The notes under the pieces: model-generated
Told to the model about the DNA's origin: nothing
What the model saw: the letters and a program-made list of their open reading frames with translations, nothing else
Database searches by the model: none
Shown here: piece after piece, positions 38,221 to 46,801 of the stretch
How positions within the stretch are numbered: the stretch's first letter is position 1
Layout of the letters: each line of letters opens with the position of its first letter
Translations under genes and position numbers: made by a program
Assembly: GCF_038396615.1 (NCBI RefSeq)
Contig: NZ_CP121689.1
Span: 1,128,001-1,192,000, forward strand
Length of the DNA stretch: 64,000 nucleotides
Source of the DNA: Thermatribacter velox
GTDB taxonomy: Bacteria > Atribacterota > Atribacteria > Atribacterales > Thermatribacteraceae
Direction of reading: 5' to 3'

Positions 38221-38921
38221 ATAGTGTAAAAATGGAATGGGGTTAAAGCAGGAAAGGCCGCCCTCCCTCTGGTAGATGTAAAGGTAAACCAACATTGCTA
38301 GGAAGGATAAGGGATGACCCAATACCAGGTTACCATAGACAGCGAAATCTTGTGCTTGGTGAAAGCCGTAGAGATCCACTTTCAAGGGGTAACATGGCAA
38401 CGTTGCCAAACCCACTTTGTCCGCAACCTCCTGGATGCCTGCCCCAAGTCTCTGCAACGCGAACTGCACGGGTAGCTACGATTGATCTTTGACACACCGG
38501 ATCTGGCAACAGCGCGCTGACTTATGGACGATGTGATCCGGGATTACGTCCACGGGCTCCTGAGGCAGTGGAATGGCTGGAGGCTGATTTTGAGGACGCG
38601 GTGGCAATGATGACCTTGCCTGAGAGGTATTGGAAGCGCTTGCGGACTACAAACGGTGTAAAGCAGCTGAACCAAGAAATCCAATCCGGCGTCGTGAATG
38701 GGTAATTCAAATCTTCCCCAACGAAGAGTCTGCACTACGTTTGATGGGAGCGGTCCTCATGGAAATCGATGAAGCTTGGACTACCGAACACCGCTATTTT
38801 GACATGACGGAGTACTGGAAATGGAGAAAGGATAGTGTGAAGCGGGTAGAGGCTGCAGGGGATACCAAGCATTCTCGGGTAGCTTAAATAAAGCAATCAT
38901 CTACCAGAGGAGAATTTACAC
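38221..38921 (+). mobile_element. Internally deleted IS256-family element
   Basis: The left boundary is suggested by AGTGTAAAAAT near 38223 and the right by AATTTACACC near 38912-38921, which are roughly inverted copies as in IS256-family ends. Between them lies only a broken transposase gene. At about 700 bases it is roughly half the usual size, so it is non-autonomous. Confidence 0.55.
38314..38887 (+). pseudogene. IS256/Mutator-type transposase remnant
   Basis: ATG 38314 reads MTQYQVTIDSEIL, the usual N-terminus of this family, then jumps directly to FQGVTWQRCQTHFVRNLLDACPKS, normally ~200 residues further on, so the middle including part of the DDE core is deleted. Stops and frameshifts follow (LRLIFDTPDLATAR-stop; later RLTTNGV-like in another frame), and NEESALRLMGAVLMEIDEAW to the end at 38887 is the family C-terminus. 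The gene is clearly inactive. Confidence 0.8.
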
Positions 38922-39298
38922 CGAAATCCGGACTTGACCACTCGAAGAGGACAAACAGTGGAAAATAATAGATAAGTTGGATACTGCAGGTAGAGCACTA
39001 TTCTAGCGAGCAAGTTTGTTGCGTTACCTAACGCGAGCATCACTGATTCCAAGCCAGGGGAGACAAAGAGATAGAAGTACACTGGAGCTCCACCCAACTT
39101 GCCGGATCTAAGCCAAGTCTGAACGGCGCTGGCTTCATCAAGTGCGGGCATTAAGGTTCAGCCGGTACCTCTGAGGCCTGGTACTCGGTAATGTCATACA
39201 TTACACTAAAATAATGATGTGGTGGAGAAACCCGCATCTTCATAAATGCCAAAAAGTTTCCTGTGCTCAAACTTTCAGCTTTTAAGAAAGAAAAAAAA
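38922..39298. other. Intergenic stretch without recognisable gene
   Basis: About 380 bases between the IS256 remnant and the minus-strand excisionase fragment. Short open frames on both strands show no family resemblance or ribosome sites. It is probably decayed mobile DNA. Confidence 0.4.
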
Positions 39299-39301
39299 GA
39301 G

Positions 39302-39482
39302 TCAATTTATTCTTCTTTATTTTTCTTTATTTGGAGAGAGTTTCTTTATTTCTTATCTCTTGAAGCCATCTATCAATATCTTCCTTTCTAAATCTCCATT
39401 GATTAGCAATTTTAACAGCAGGAATTTTGCCTTCCCTTGCCATTTTGTGAAGAGTAAATCTTTCTCCTTTTAAATATTTTGG
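39302..39482 (-). pseudogene. Excisionase-type HTH_17 gene fragment
   Basis: On the minus strand the frame reads KYLKGERFTLHKMAREGKIP, then VKIANQWRFRKEDIDRWLQEIR, the HTH_17/MerR-like DNA-binding domain of excisionase-family proteins. The N-terminus is missing: a stop lies shortly upstream in frame and no start is seen. The stretch is AT-rich, unlike the second HTH_17 remnant at 39890, so the two have different origins. Confidence 0.6.
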
Positions 39483-39889
39483 GTTTTTTCCCAAAAATCA
39501 TTATTTATCCAAAACCTTCCATATACAGCAAAGGTCAAGTCCCTTTTCGAAAAGTTTTTCTTTTTCAAAACGTGCATGGGGTTTCGTCTCAATCCATAAC
39601 AGAAGAAGAAAGAGTTTTTTATTTTTTCCTACCTTTTCTCTTGTGTGGGCAATCTGGAAGTACATCTTGAAGGACTTTGAAACAAACATCAATTAGGGTA
39701 GTCAAAATTCGGTTCATCAGCTTGGGTAGGACGGCCGAATTGGAGGCACCGAGGACACGTCCGGCAGGCGCGAGCCAGAGACGGTAAATACCAAATTTCT
39801 TGACACCAACTGTCACTAACTGTAAACTAAATGTGATAGATAAGGTGTAATAATGCAAAATTTGCCTTGTGGTTAAAGAAGTGCTTCCG
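39483..39889. other. Intergenic stretch without recognisable gene
   Basis: About 400 bases between two HTH_17 remnants on opposite strands. Base composition shifts from AT-rich to GC-rich near 39700, marking a junction between elements of different origin. I see no gene I can support. Confidence 0.4.
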
Positions 39890-40093
39890 ATGGATGAAAA
39901 ACCAGACGACGTCCTGACCATCGAAGAGTTGTCTGCCTACCTGAGGATACCGAAATCGACGCCCTACAAGCTTGCCTGGAAAAGCAAAGCCCCGTACTGA
40001 AAGATTGGTCGCTATTAGTGTTTCCGCAAGGTTGCCATTGACCGCTATTTGGAAGGAATACACGAAGATACGAAAGGTGGAAAGAGCGAGTAA
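39890..40093 (+). pseudogene. Excisionase-type HTH_17 gene with two in-frame stops
   Basis: ATG 39890 reads DVLTIEELSAYLRIPKSTPYKLAWKSK, then TGA (39998), KIGRY, TAG, and CFRKVAIDRYLEG to TAA 40091-40093, all in the same frame. The intact family pattern would be QKVGRHWRFRKEAIDRWLE, so two point mutations broke the gene. The stop overlaps the next ATG (TAATG), so it was once the first gene of the operon that leads into the P-loop remnant. Confidence 0.65.
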
Positions 40094-40401
40094 TGGCGGA
40101 ACTCCTGGCGGATCAGGTCCTACGAAAGATTGGCGAGTTATGTTCCCCTTATTACCGCCTGATCCTGATGGTGGATCCGCCGAGAAGGGGAAAGATGTCT
40201 GCATTGCAGGGGGTATCAAGGAACCGGTTCGGCATCATCGCTTACAGCAACTACTTGACGAATTTGTTTGAGGATCCTTTCTTTTGCACCATTCCGGATA
40301 TTAAAGTGGTGATCGATTTGTGGCCAGATACTGAAGTCTCGGGTCGAAAGAATTTCCACCCGTTTGATGACAGTGTGCCACTGATGGAGGCTGCTGTATG
40401 A
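40093..40401 (+). pseudogene. Degenerate BrxF-like (BREX type 3) P-loop protein
   Basis: The frame reads MAELLADQVLRKIGELCSPYYRLILMVDPPRRGKMSALQ. This resembles the start of BREX-3 BrxF, where the P-loop is GPAGSGKT; here it reads DPPRRGKM and cannot bind ATP normally. About 40 residues later the expected RLPQLLDEIV-like text occurs in another frame (RHHRLQQLLDEFV, ending near 40271), indicating a frameshift. The open frame continues to 40401 and overlaps the hsdR ATG by 4 bases, so translation may still run through. The BrxF assignment is by memory of the family pattern. Confidence 0.45.
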
Positions 40402-43058
40402 GAAACGAAGCCGACACTCGCGCAACACTCATTGACCCGAAATTGAAGGCCGCCGGTTGGGCAGACACCCAAATCACACGCGAACACTACTACCGGCGAG
40501 ACCATCAGTACACTCAGGGTCGGGTGATCCTGGTAGGCAATCACGTACGCCGAGGTGAAGCGCGAAAAGTCGATTACCTTCTTTATGTTTCGGATTCTTT
40601 TCCAATTGCGGTTGTAGAAGCCAAGGCAGAATCGGAGCTAGCAGAAGCAGGTCTCGAGCAGGCCAAATCCTATGCCAGAGACCTCGGACTTGCCTTTGCC
40701 TACGCGACAAATGGTCACGAGATCATCGAATTCGACTTTTTCACAAACACAAGCAGGCAACTCGAACGCTTCCCAACGCCTGAAGAGTTGTGGAATCGAT
40801 GGTGCCAGAATTTGGGGCGGGGCGATGCCTCAAGCGTCACCAAGCCGATGGAGTATGGTGCGAATCGGCGATCCAACCCACTCCTTTATCCCTACTGCTC
40901 CGAGGCCATGTGCGGCAAGAGACCGTTCTATTTCCAAGAAGTTGCTATCCGGGAGATTGTAAAACGACTCATGCAAGGCCGAAAGCGGGTGCTACTCACC
41001 ATGGCCACCGGCACAGGAAAGACTTTCGTTGCTTTTCAGGTGGTTTGGAAGCTGATCAAATCCGGCTGGCTCCAGAGACAACACCCTGAACGTCCGACCC
41101 GCGTGCTGTTTCTGGCTGATCGCGTGGTCCTGCGTGACCAAGCGTACAACACCTTCGCTCCCTTCGCAGATGGGACCAGTGAGCCGCGTTACAAAATCGA
41201 GGGACACCCGCCCAATTTGACCCGCGATCTCTACTTTGGCATCTATCAAACTCTCTGGAGCCCGGACGATGAAGGGCGTCGTCTCTTTGAAAAGTTTCCG
41301 GCCGATTTCTTTGACCTTGTCATCATCGACGAGTGCCATCGTTCCGGATTCGGTACCTGGCGCGAGATTTTGGATCATTTTGGGTCTGCCATTCATCTTG
41401 GCATGACTGCCACGCCCAAGCAAGACGAGAACATTGACACTTACGCTTACTTCTGCTCAGAAGAACCCGAGGTCGCGATCGACCCGGAACACCCGGAGCG
41501 CGGCACCTGGCGCCCGCCTGCCTTCCAATACAGCCTGGGGCGTGGCATTGAAGACGGCTTTCTTGCCACTTACAAAATCCACCGGGTTCGCACCACAGTG
41601 GATGTTACAGGGCTACACCTGGAAGAGGCTGTCGAGCAAGGTGCCGAGGTCTTCATTCCCGAAGATGTGGAACCCCGAAAGGTTTACACAACGCCTCAGT
41701 TCGAGCGTGAGATCACGCTTCCCGACCGCACCCGCGCGATGGTGCAGCACCTTGCAGGGCTCCTACGCCGCTTCGGGAAGATGGAGAAGACCATGGTCTT
41801 CTGCGTGGATATGGAACACGCGCGATTGGTAGCCCGGCTGCTTCAAGACGAGTTCGGCCCAGAGACCGGACTTTCCAACTATGCCGTGCCCATCATCTCC
41901 GAAGAAGGGGAAGAGGGTCGCAGGGCCCTGGAGGCCTTTGCGGATTCGGACAAGCCGGCTCCTGTCGTGGCAACGACCGCGGAGCTCCTTTCCACCGGTG
42001 TGGACGTGCCTTCGTGCCGGAACATTGTATTTATGAAGACGGTGTCTTCGCCAATCCTCTTCAAGCAGATCATCGGCCGGGGAAGCCGCCTGGACCCAGC
42101 GACCGACAAGTACTGGTTCCGCATCATTGACTACACGGGTGCGACCCGGCTCCTTGACGAGTGGGATAGGCCACCCGTCCCACCGCCGGACCTGCCAAAA
42201 GGCCCACAGACGGCAGGCCTTGAGGGCGTGGTTTTTCATGCCGATACCCAGGAGCTCATTGTCGGTGCAAGCGTTTCCGTCCGTACCGGACCAAACTCCC
42301 AGCGGGGACCGATCCGCACGGATGAGCAGGGCCGTTTCCGCTTCGACAACCTTCCCGCCGGTTGTCTCCAGCTCATCGTGAGCGCAAGTGGCTTTGCGAC
42401 CCGCTCCATCGGTGTAGAAACGCTTGCGGAAGAGACTACCCAGGTCGAGGTGGCGCTCAAGCCAGCCCGAAAGAAGGGTGGGAAGATCCGGGTCGAGGGC
42501 CTGGAGGTGACCATTGCCGACGAGGCGGTCTTTGTCATCGAAGCCACGGGCGAGCAACTCACTCTCGAGCAGTACTGCGACTACACCCGCCGCCGCATTC
42601 TTGACGCGGCACCCGCACGGTCGGACCTGCGGGCCATCTGGCTGGATACCGCACGCCGCAAGGCTTTTCTCGAGGATCTCGCCCGCTCCAGCGTGCACCC
42701 GCAGGTTCTTGCGGAGGTCTTAGGACAACCGGATGCCGACGCCTTCGATCTTCTTGCGCATATCGCTTTCGGTTCGCCGATCCGCACCAGAAGCGAGCGG
42801 ACCGAAGCCTTTCTGAACCGTGAGCAGGCATTCATCCGCCGCCATGCCGAAGAGGCCCGCCGGGTGATCCTGGAACTTCTGGACAAGTATCGCGTGGGTG
42901 GCATCGAGCAGCTCGAACCAGAGGTCTTCGGCGTTTCTCCGTTCCGCGAGTGGGGCGGCGCGGTGAAAATCAGCCGGATTTTTGGCGGACCCGAAGCCCT
43001 GGGCCGCTCGCTTCAGGAAATGAGAGAACGAATCTACGCTGAGGAGGCTATTGTATGA
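40398..43058 (+). CDS. hsdR: Type I restriction enzyme R subunit with extra beta-sandwich domain
   Basis: An 886-residue HsdR. The N-terminal PD-(D/E)XK nuclease core is VDYLLYVSDSFPIAVVEAKAE (about 55-75). Motor motifs are MATGTGKTFVAFQ (Walker A, about 200), IIDECHRSG (DEAH-type box), GMTATP, and IIGRGSRLDP (motif VI). Residues about 608-690 (LEGVVFHADTQELIVGASV to GRFRFDNLPAGCLQLIVSASG) form a carboxypeptidase-regulatory-like beta-sandwich not normally part of HsdR. The usual C-terminal helical domain follows. It translocates DNA and cuts it when unmethylated sites are bound by HsdS. The gene is GC-rich against AT-rich neighbours and is coupled to hsdM by an ATGA overlap. Confidence 0.93.
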   Translation: MRNEADTRATLIDPKLKAAGWADTQITREHYYRRDHQYTQGRVILVGNHVRRGEARKVDYLLYVSDSFPIAVVEAKAESELAEAGLEQAKSYARDLGLAFAYATNGHEIIEFDFFTNTSRQLERFPTPEELWNRWCQNLGRGDASSVTKPMEYGANRRSNPLLYPYCSEAMCGKRPFYFQEVAIREIVKRLMQGRKRVLLTMATGTGKTFVAFQVVWKLIKSGWLQRQHPERPTRVLFLADRVVLRDQAYNTFAPFADGTSEPRYKIEGHPPNLTRDLYFGIYQTLWSPDDEGRRLFEKFPADFFDLVIIDECHRSGFGTWREILDHFGSAIHLGMTATPKQDENIDTYAYFCSEEPEVAIDPEHPERGTWRPPAFQYSLGRGIEDGFLATYKIHRVRTTVDVTGLHLEEAVEQGAEVFIPEDVEPRKVYTTPQFEREITLPDRTRAMVQHLAGLLRRFGKMEKTMVFCVDMEHARLVARLLQDEFGPETGLSNYAVPIISEEGEEGRRALEAFADSDKPAPVVATTAELLSTGVDVPSCRNIVFMKTVSSPILFKQIIGRGSRLDPATDKYWFRIIDYTGATRLLDEWDRPPVPPPDLPKGPQTAGLEGVVFHADTQELIVGASVSVRTGPNSQRGPIRTDEQGRFRFDNLPAGCLQLIVSASGFATRSIGVETLAEETTQVEVALKPARKKGGKIRVEGLEVTIADEAVFVIEATGEQLTLEQYCDYTRRRILDAAPARSDLRAIWLDTARRKAFLEDLARSSVHPQVLAEVLGQPDADAFDLLAHIAFGSPIRTRSERTEAFLNREQAFIRRHAEEARRVILELLDKYRVGGIEQLEPEVFGVSPFREWGGAVKISRIFGGPEALGRSLQEMRERIYAEEAIV

Positions 43059-44557
43059 ACGGACCGCAAACACGCGAAACCCTTGCCAACGAAATCTGGC
43101 GCGCTTGTGACATCCTGCGCCGCGACAACAACTGTGGCGGCATCATGGAGTATGTGGAGCACCTGGCTTGGCTCCTCTTCCTGCGTTTCCTCGACGCTCA
43201 GGAAGATGAATGGGAAACTCAAGCAAAGCTCGCCGGTCGCACCTATACCCGCATTCTGGACGGCGACCTTCGCTGGAGCGCTTGGGCAACGAAGGACTGG
43301 CCCGCTGACCGGCTCCTTGAGTTCGTCCATGGTCGCCTGATCCCTTATCTACAAAGTCTTGGGGGTGACCCATTGCGCGAGACCGTGCGCGGGGTCTTCG
43401 CCGAGCGCAACGTCATCGTCTGCGCCTCGGGTTACAACCTGAAGGAAGTCCTGCAAATCCTCAACGGAATCGACTTCCACAGCCAGGACGACATTTTCAC
43501 CGTCTCCCAGGTCTACGAGGAGCTACTCCGAAGGTTGGGGAGTGAGAACCGCATGGCTGGCGAGTTCTACACCCCGCGTCCGGTGGTGCGCTTCGTGGTT
43601 GAGGTAGTGGACCCTAAAATCGGCGAGACAGTCTACGACCCGGCCTGCGGTTCCTGCGGCTTCCTCGCCCAGGCCTATCTTCACATGAAGAAGGATGAAA
43701 AAACCATTGAAGACCACAAGATGCTTCAGGAGCGTACCTTCTTCGGCCAGGAAAAAAAGCCCCTTCCGGCGCTTTTGGGCCTGATGAACATGGTGCTGCA
43801 TGGCGTCACCGCCCCGCAGATCCGCCGCCGCAACACCCTGGAAGAGAACATCCGCCAGGTCTCCGAGCGTTTTGATGTCATCTTGACTAATCCTCCCTTT
43901 GGCGGTATAGAGGGACGCCACATCCAGGCCAACTTCCCGGTCCAGGCCTCGGCAACAGAGCTTCTCTTCCTTCAACACATCATGAAGAAGCTCAAGCCCC
44001 GGGACGGCGCCCGCTGTGGCATGGTCGTGCCTGAGGGAACGCTCTTCCGCGGCGGAGCCTTTGCCACGGTTAAGCAGGATCTCCTCGAGCAGTTTAACCT
44101 GCATACCGTGGTGAGCCTTCCACCCGGCACCTTTGCGCCCTATTCGGATGTGAAGACCGCGCTTATTTTCTTTGAGCGCCCGGGTCCGACAAAGGAGGTC
44201 TTTTATTACGAATTGCTGCTTCCCGAGGGACTCAAGAAATTCAGTAAAGGGAGCCCCATCCAGGACGAGCACTTCGACGAAGCCCGCAGACTGTGGAAAG
44301 CCTGGGACGCCTGTCGCAAGGGCCAAGGTCCGCGCGAGACCTGCCTCTCCGAACGTTCTTGGATTGTTACCGTAGAGGAAATCAAGGCCCGCGGGTATGA
44401 CCTCACCGCCCGCAACCCGAACCGCAAGGAGACCGAGACCTTGCCACCACCCATGGAAATCGTAGCAGGCCTCCTGGAGCGCGAACGGGAGATTCTGGCG
44501 ATCGTGGAAGAGTTGGATGAGCTTCTAAGCAACGGGAACGCGGAGGGTGTATCATGA
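43055..44557 (+). CDS. hsdM: Type I restriction-modification N6-adenine methylase
   Basis: A 500-residue HsdM. The N-terminal helical domain (WRACDILRRDNNCGGIMEYVEHLAWLLFLRFLD) is followed by the Rossmann methylase core: AGEFYTPRPVVRFVV, VYDPACGSCGFL (SAM-binding motif I), and VILTNPPFGG (motif IV NPPF). It methylates adenine on the recognition site chosen by HsdS and protects host DNA. Overlaps of 4 bases join it to hsdR and hsdS. Confidence 0.95.
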   Translation: MNGPQTRETLANEIWRACDILRRDNNCGGIMEYVEHLAWLLFLRFLDAQEDEWETQAKLAGRTYTRILDGDLRWSAWATKDWPADRLLEFVHGRLIPYLQSLGGDPLRETVRGVFAERNVIVCASGYNLKEVLQILNGIDFHSQDDIFTVSQVYEELLRRLGSENRMAGEFYTPRPVVRFVVEVVDPKIGETVYDPACGSCGFLAQAYLHMKKDEKTIEDHKMLQERTFFGQEKKPLPALLGLMNMVLHGVTAPQIRRRNTLEENIRQVSERFDVILTNPPFGGIEGRHIQANFPVQASATELLFLQHIMKKLKPRDGARCGMVVPEGTLFRGGAFATVKQDLLEQFNLHTVVSLPPGTFAPYSDVKTALIFFERPGPTKEVFYYELLLPEGLKKFSKGSPIQDEHFDEARRLWKAWDACRKGQGPRETCLSERSWIVTVEEIKARGYDLTARNPNRKETETLPPPMEIVAGLLEREREILAIVEELDELLSNGNAEGVS

Positions 44558-45756
44558 CCGGAGGACCCTACAAACTTCCCGAAGGCTGGCGGTGGGTGAG
44601 GTTGGGGGAGGTGTGCGAGATCAATCCTCGGCGGCCCCGCATGTCGCGGGACTTGGAAGCGCTGACGTCGTTCGTCCCGATGAGTGCCGTTGACGATATT
44701 ACAGGGACCATCTCGAGTGCGGAGGCAAGAGCCTTCAAAGATGTCCGAAAAGGCTACACGTATTTTGAGGAGGGTGATGTTCTTTTTGCGAAGATCACGC
44801 CTTGCATGGAAAACGGCAAGTCGGCGGTCGCGACTGGTCTCATTGACGGGATTGGATTTGGGTCAACGGAGTTTCATGTATTGCGCCCCACAGATGCGGT
44901 GATATCGGAGTGGGTATGGTTGTTCGTGCGGCGTGAGGATTTCCGGAAGGCGGCTAAAGCTGCTTTCCGGGGCGGCGTTGGCCAGCAACGAGTCCCCGCC
45001 GAGTTTTTGCGGGAAGCCCTCATCCCCCTTCCACCTCTCTCCGAACAACGCCGCATTGTGGCGCGGATTGAGAAACTGATGAGCCGCATTCGGGAGGTGC
45101 GGCGGCTGCGCGAAGAGGCCAGAAAGGACGCCGAGCGCCTCTGGCAGTCCATCCTCACCCAGACCTTACCCCGCCCCGGCTCCGACCTGCCAAGCGGCTG
45201 GCGGTGGGTGAAGTTGGGGGAGGTGTGTCAGGTTGTTATGGGTCAATCGCCCCCAAGCTCAAGCTATAACAAGGATGGCATTGGATTGCCTTTTTTCCAA
45301 GGGAAAGCTGATTTTGGCGAAATTCACCCGACCCCTCGTGTTTGGTGCACAGAGCCAAAGAAGATTGCAGAAGCGGGTGACATCCTCATCAGCGTGAGAG
45401 CACCGGTTGGTCCCACCAACGTAGCCGAATCGAGGTGTTGCATCGGCCGCGGTCTTGCAGCTATTCGCGTTGATTCTGAGATCGAAAGTACCTTCCTTCT
45501 CTTTTATCTTCGCTCGATAGAAAATATGCTCGCCACATCTGGGTATGGCTCGACATTCAACGCAATTACGAAAAGGGAACTGATTTCGCTGAAGATCCCC
45601 CTCCCACCTCTCCACGAACAACGCCGCATTGTGGCACACCTTGAGGCCGTGCAGGAGAAGATCCACGCCCTCAAGGCTGCACAGGCCGAGACGGAAGAAG
45701 AATTTAAGCGCTTGGAACAGTCCATCCTGGACAAGGCGTTCCGGGGAGAACTCTGA
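44554..45756 (+). CDS. hsdS: Type I restriction-modification specificity subunit
   Basis: A 400-residue HsdS with two target recognition domains. Each begins with an LPxGWRWVxLGEVC-type strand (residues ~6-22 and ~208-224) and ends in PLPPLxEQRRIVARIE/HLE followed by a coiled-coil conserved region. The two half-repeats set a bipartite recognition sequence I cannot predict. Its last ~40 residues (HLEAVQEK to DKAFRGEL) recur after the next gene at 46640-46789. Confidence 0.93.
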   Translation: MTGGPYKLPEGWRWVRLGEVCEINPRRPRMSRDLEALTSFVPMSAVDDITGTISSAEARAFKDVRKGYTYFEEGDVLFAKITPCMENGKSAVATGLIDGIGFGSTEFHVLRPTDAVISEWVWLFVRREDFRKAAKAAFRGGVGQQRVPAEFLREALIPLPPLSEQRRIVARIEKLMSRIREVRRLREEARKDAERLWQSILTQTLPRPGSDLPSGWRWVKLGEVCQVVMGQSPPSSSYNKDGIGLPFFQGKADFGEIHPTPRVWCTEPKKIAEAGDILISVRAPVGPTNVAESRCCIGRGLAAIRVDSEIESTFLLFYLRSIENMLATSGYGSTFNAITKRELISLKIPLPPLHEQRRIVAHLEAVQEKIHALKAAQAETEEEFKRLEQSILDKAFRGEL

Positions 45757-46631
45757 TGCGGGACCTTTGGGGGAATCCGGTGGTACGTTGTGGCGAGTAT
45801 TTCGTCTTTCACGATGAGAGCATTCCCAACAAACGCTGGTTGCTCATCGGTCTGTCCTTTGTCAAGAGCACGGATATTGAAAAGGTCCTAAATGCACTTT
45901 CTGAAATTCGTTCGAGTGAAAACTATTTTGGCGAAATCCATTTCAGTCGCCTTCCAAAGTCTTTTGAGGGAGAATACGGGGCAAAAGCCCGCGTGGCTCG
46001 CTCGTGGATGCAGGCTTTCGAAAGGTCCCTCGCTGAGATTGTGCATTTCTCTTGTCTTGCCGTTGATCGCCATAGCCCAGCCTATGATCACCGGCGATTT
46101 GCTCATGATTTCCATGCCTACAATCGATTTACCGCTATGGCGCTAAAAGCGGGCATCGTCTGGCATCTCGGTCCAAAGGAGCTTGATCAGCTCAGCATCG
46201 AATTCGTTTCGGATGCCAAAAACCGAGCCACCAGACCCGATGAAGGGGTGATTGACAACTTTGAGGAATATTTGCCCTATCGTGCGGAGCTTGATTCGTA
46301 TCTAGCGCAAATGCAAGGCAGACGATTTCCCACTATCACGATAAGGCTACAGCTTTGCGATTCAGCAACAAATGACCTCCTACAGTTTACAGACTTGCTT
46401 CTTGGCGCTTGCCAGATGGCACTTGTGGCGGCTTCAATTCGCCCTGTGAAACGAAGGCTTGGCGAGTTCGTCGTCCGGTGGTGCGAAAATCTAAAGCTAA
46501 AACCATGGGAACAAACCTATGGTCTTCACCGCCTTTTCAGCTTTTGGGGTTTCCCCAACGATGAAGGTCGTCCCTATAACCACATGCGATTAAAGCTTAA
46601 GCTCGACAACGGTCAGATGTCACTCTTTTGA
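45756..46631 (+). CDS. DUF3800 protein inserted within type I RM operon
   Basis: A 291-residue DUF3800-family protein. The N-terminal strand EYFVFHDESIPNKRWLLIGLSFV carries the DES motif, and ATNDLLQFTDLLLGACQMA near residue 215 has the late Asp, the pattern of an RNase H-like nuclease fold proposed for the family. Its ATG overlaps the hsdS stop (TGATG), so it is translated with the RM genes. It is GC-rich like them, and is bracketed by the hsdS 3' end and a second, diverged hsdS tail, which suggests entry by recombination as a unit with hsdS. DUF3800 genes often occur near mobile and defence genes; the function is unknown. Confidence 0.8.
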   Translation: MRDLWGNPVVRCGEYFVFHDESIPNKRWLLIGLSFVKSTDIEKVLNALSEIRSSENYFGEIHFSRLPKSFEGEYGAKARVARSWMQAFERSLAEIVHFSCLAVDRHSPAYDHRRFAHDFHAYNRFTAMALKAGIVWHLGPKELDQLSIEFVSDAKNRATRPDEGVIDNFEEYLPYRAELDSYLAQMQGRRFPTITIRLQLCDSATNDLLQFTDLLLGACQMALVAASIRPVKRRLGEFVVRWCENLKLKPWEQTYGLHRLFSFWGFPNDEGRPYNHMRLKLKLDNGQMSLF

Positions 46632-46639
46632 TTTGAGCA

Positions 46640-46789
46640 ATCATCCGAGAACAGCGGTACATCATGGCGGATTTGGAGGCGGTGCAGGAGAAGATCCGCG
46701 CCCTCAAGGCTGCACAGACCGAGACAGACGAGGAATTGAAGTGGCTGAAACGGGCGATTCTGGATAAAGCTTTTCGTGGAGAACTCTGA
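46640..46789 (+). pseudogene. Orphan hsdS 3' end (second specificity-subunit tail)
   Basis: A frame of 49 codons, without a start codon in the expected place, reads REQRYIMADLEAVQEKIRAL, then KAAQTETDEEL and ILDKAFRGEL-stop. It aligns with the last residues of HsdS (EQRRIVAHLEAVQEK ... ILDKAFRGEL) but differs at many bases, so it is not a fresh duplication. It is best read as the tail of a former hsdS, the rest of which was replaced when the present hsdS and the DUF3800 gene arrived. Confidence 0.8.
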
Positions 46790-46801
46790 GGAGGTTTAGA
46801 T

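Noticed and set aside
38897-39151. 84-codon minus-strand frame in the IS256 remnant flank
   Set aside because: No homology I recognise and no start signal; the region is decayed.
39619-39921. 100-codon minus-strand frame between the excisionase remnants
   Set aside because: The reading crosses a composition junction and has no recognisable domain or ribosome site.
41763-42698. 311-codon open frame on the minus strand
   Set aside because: Shadow of GC-rich hsdR; such GC-rich genes leave long antisense frames.
43523-44326. 267-codon open frame on the minus strand
   Set aside because: Shadow of hsdM; no recognisable domain.
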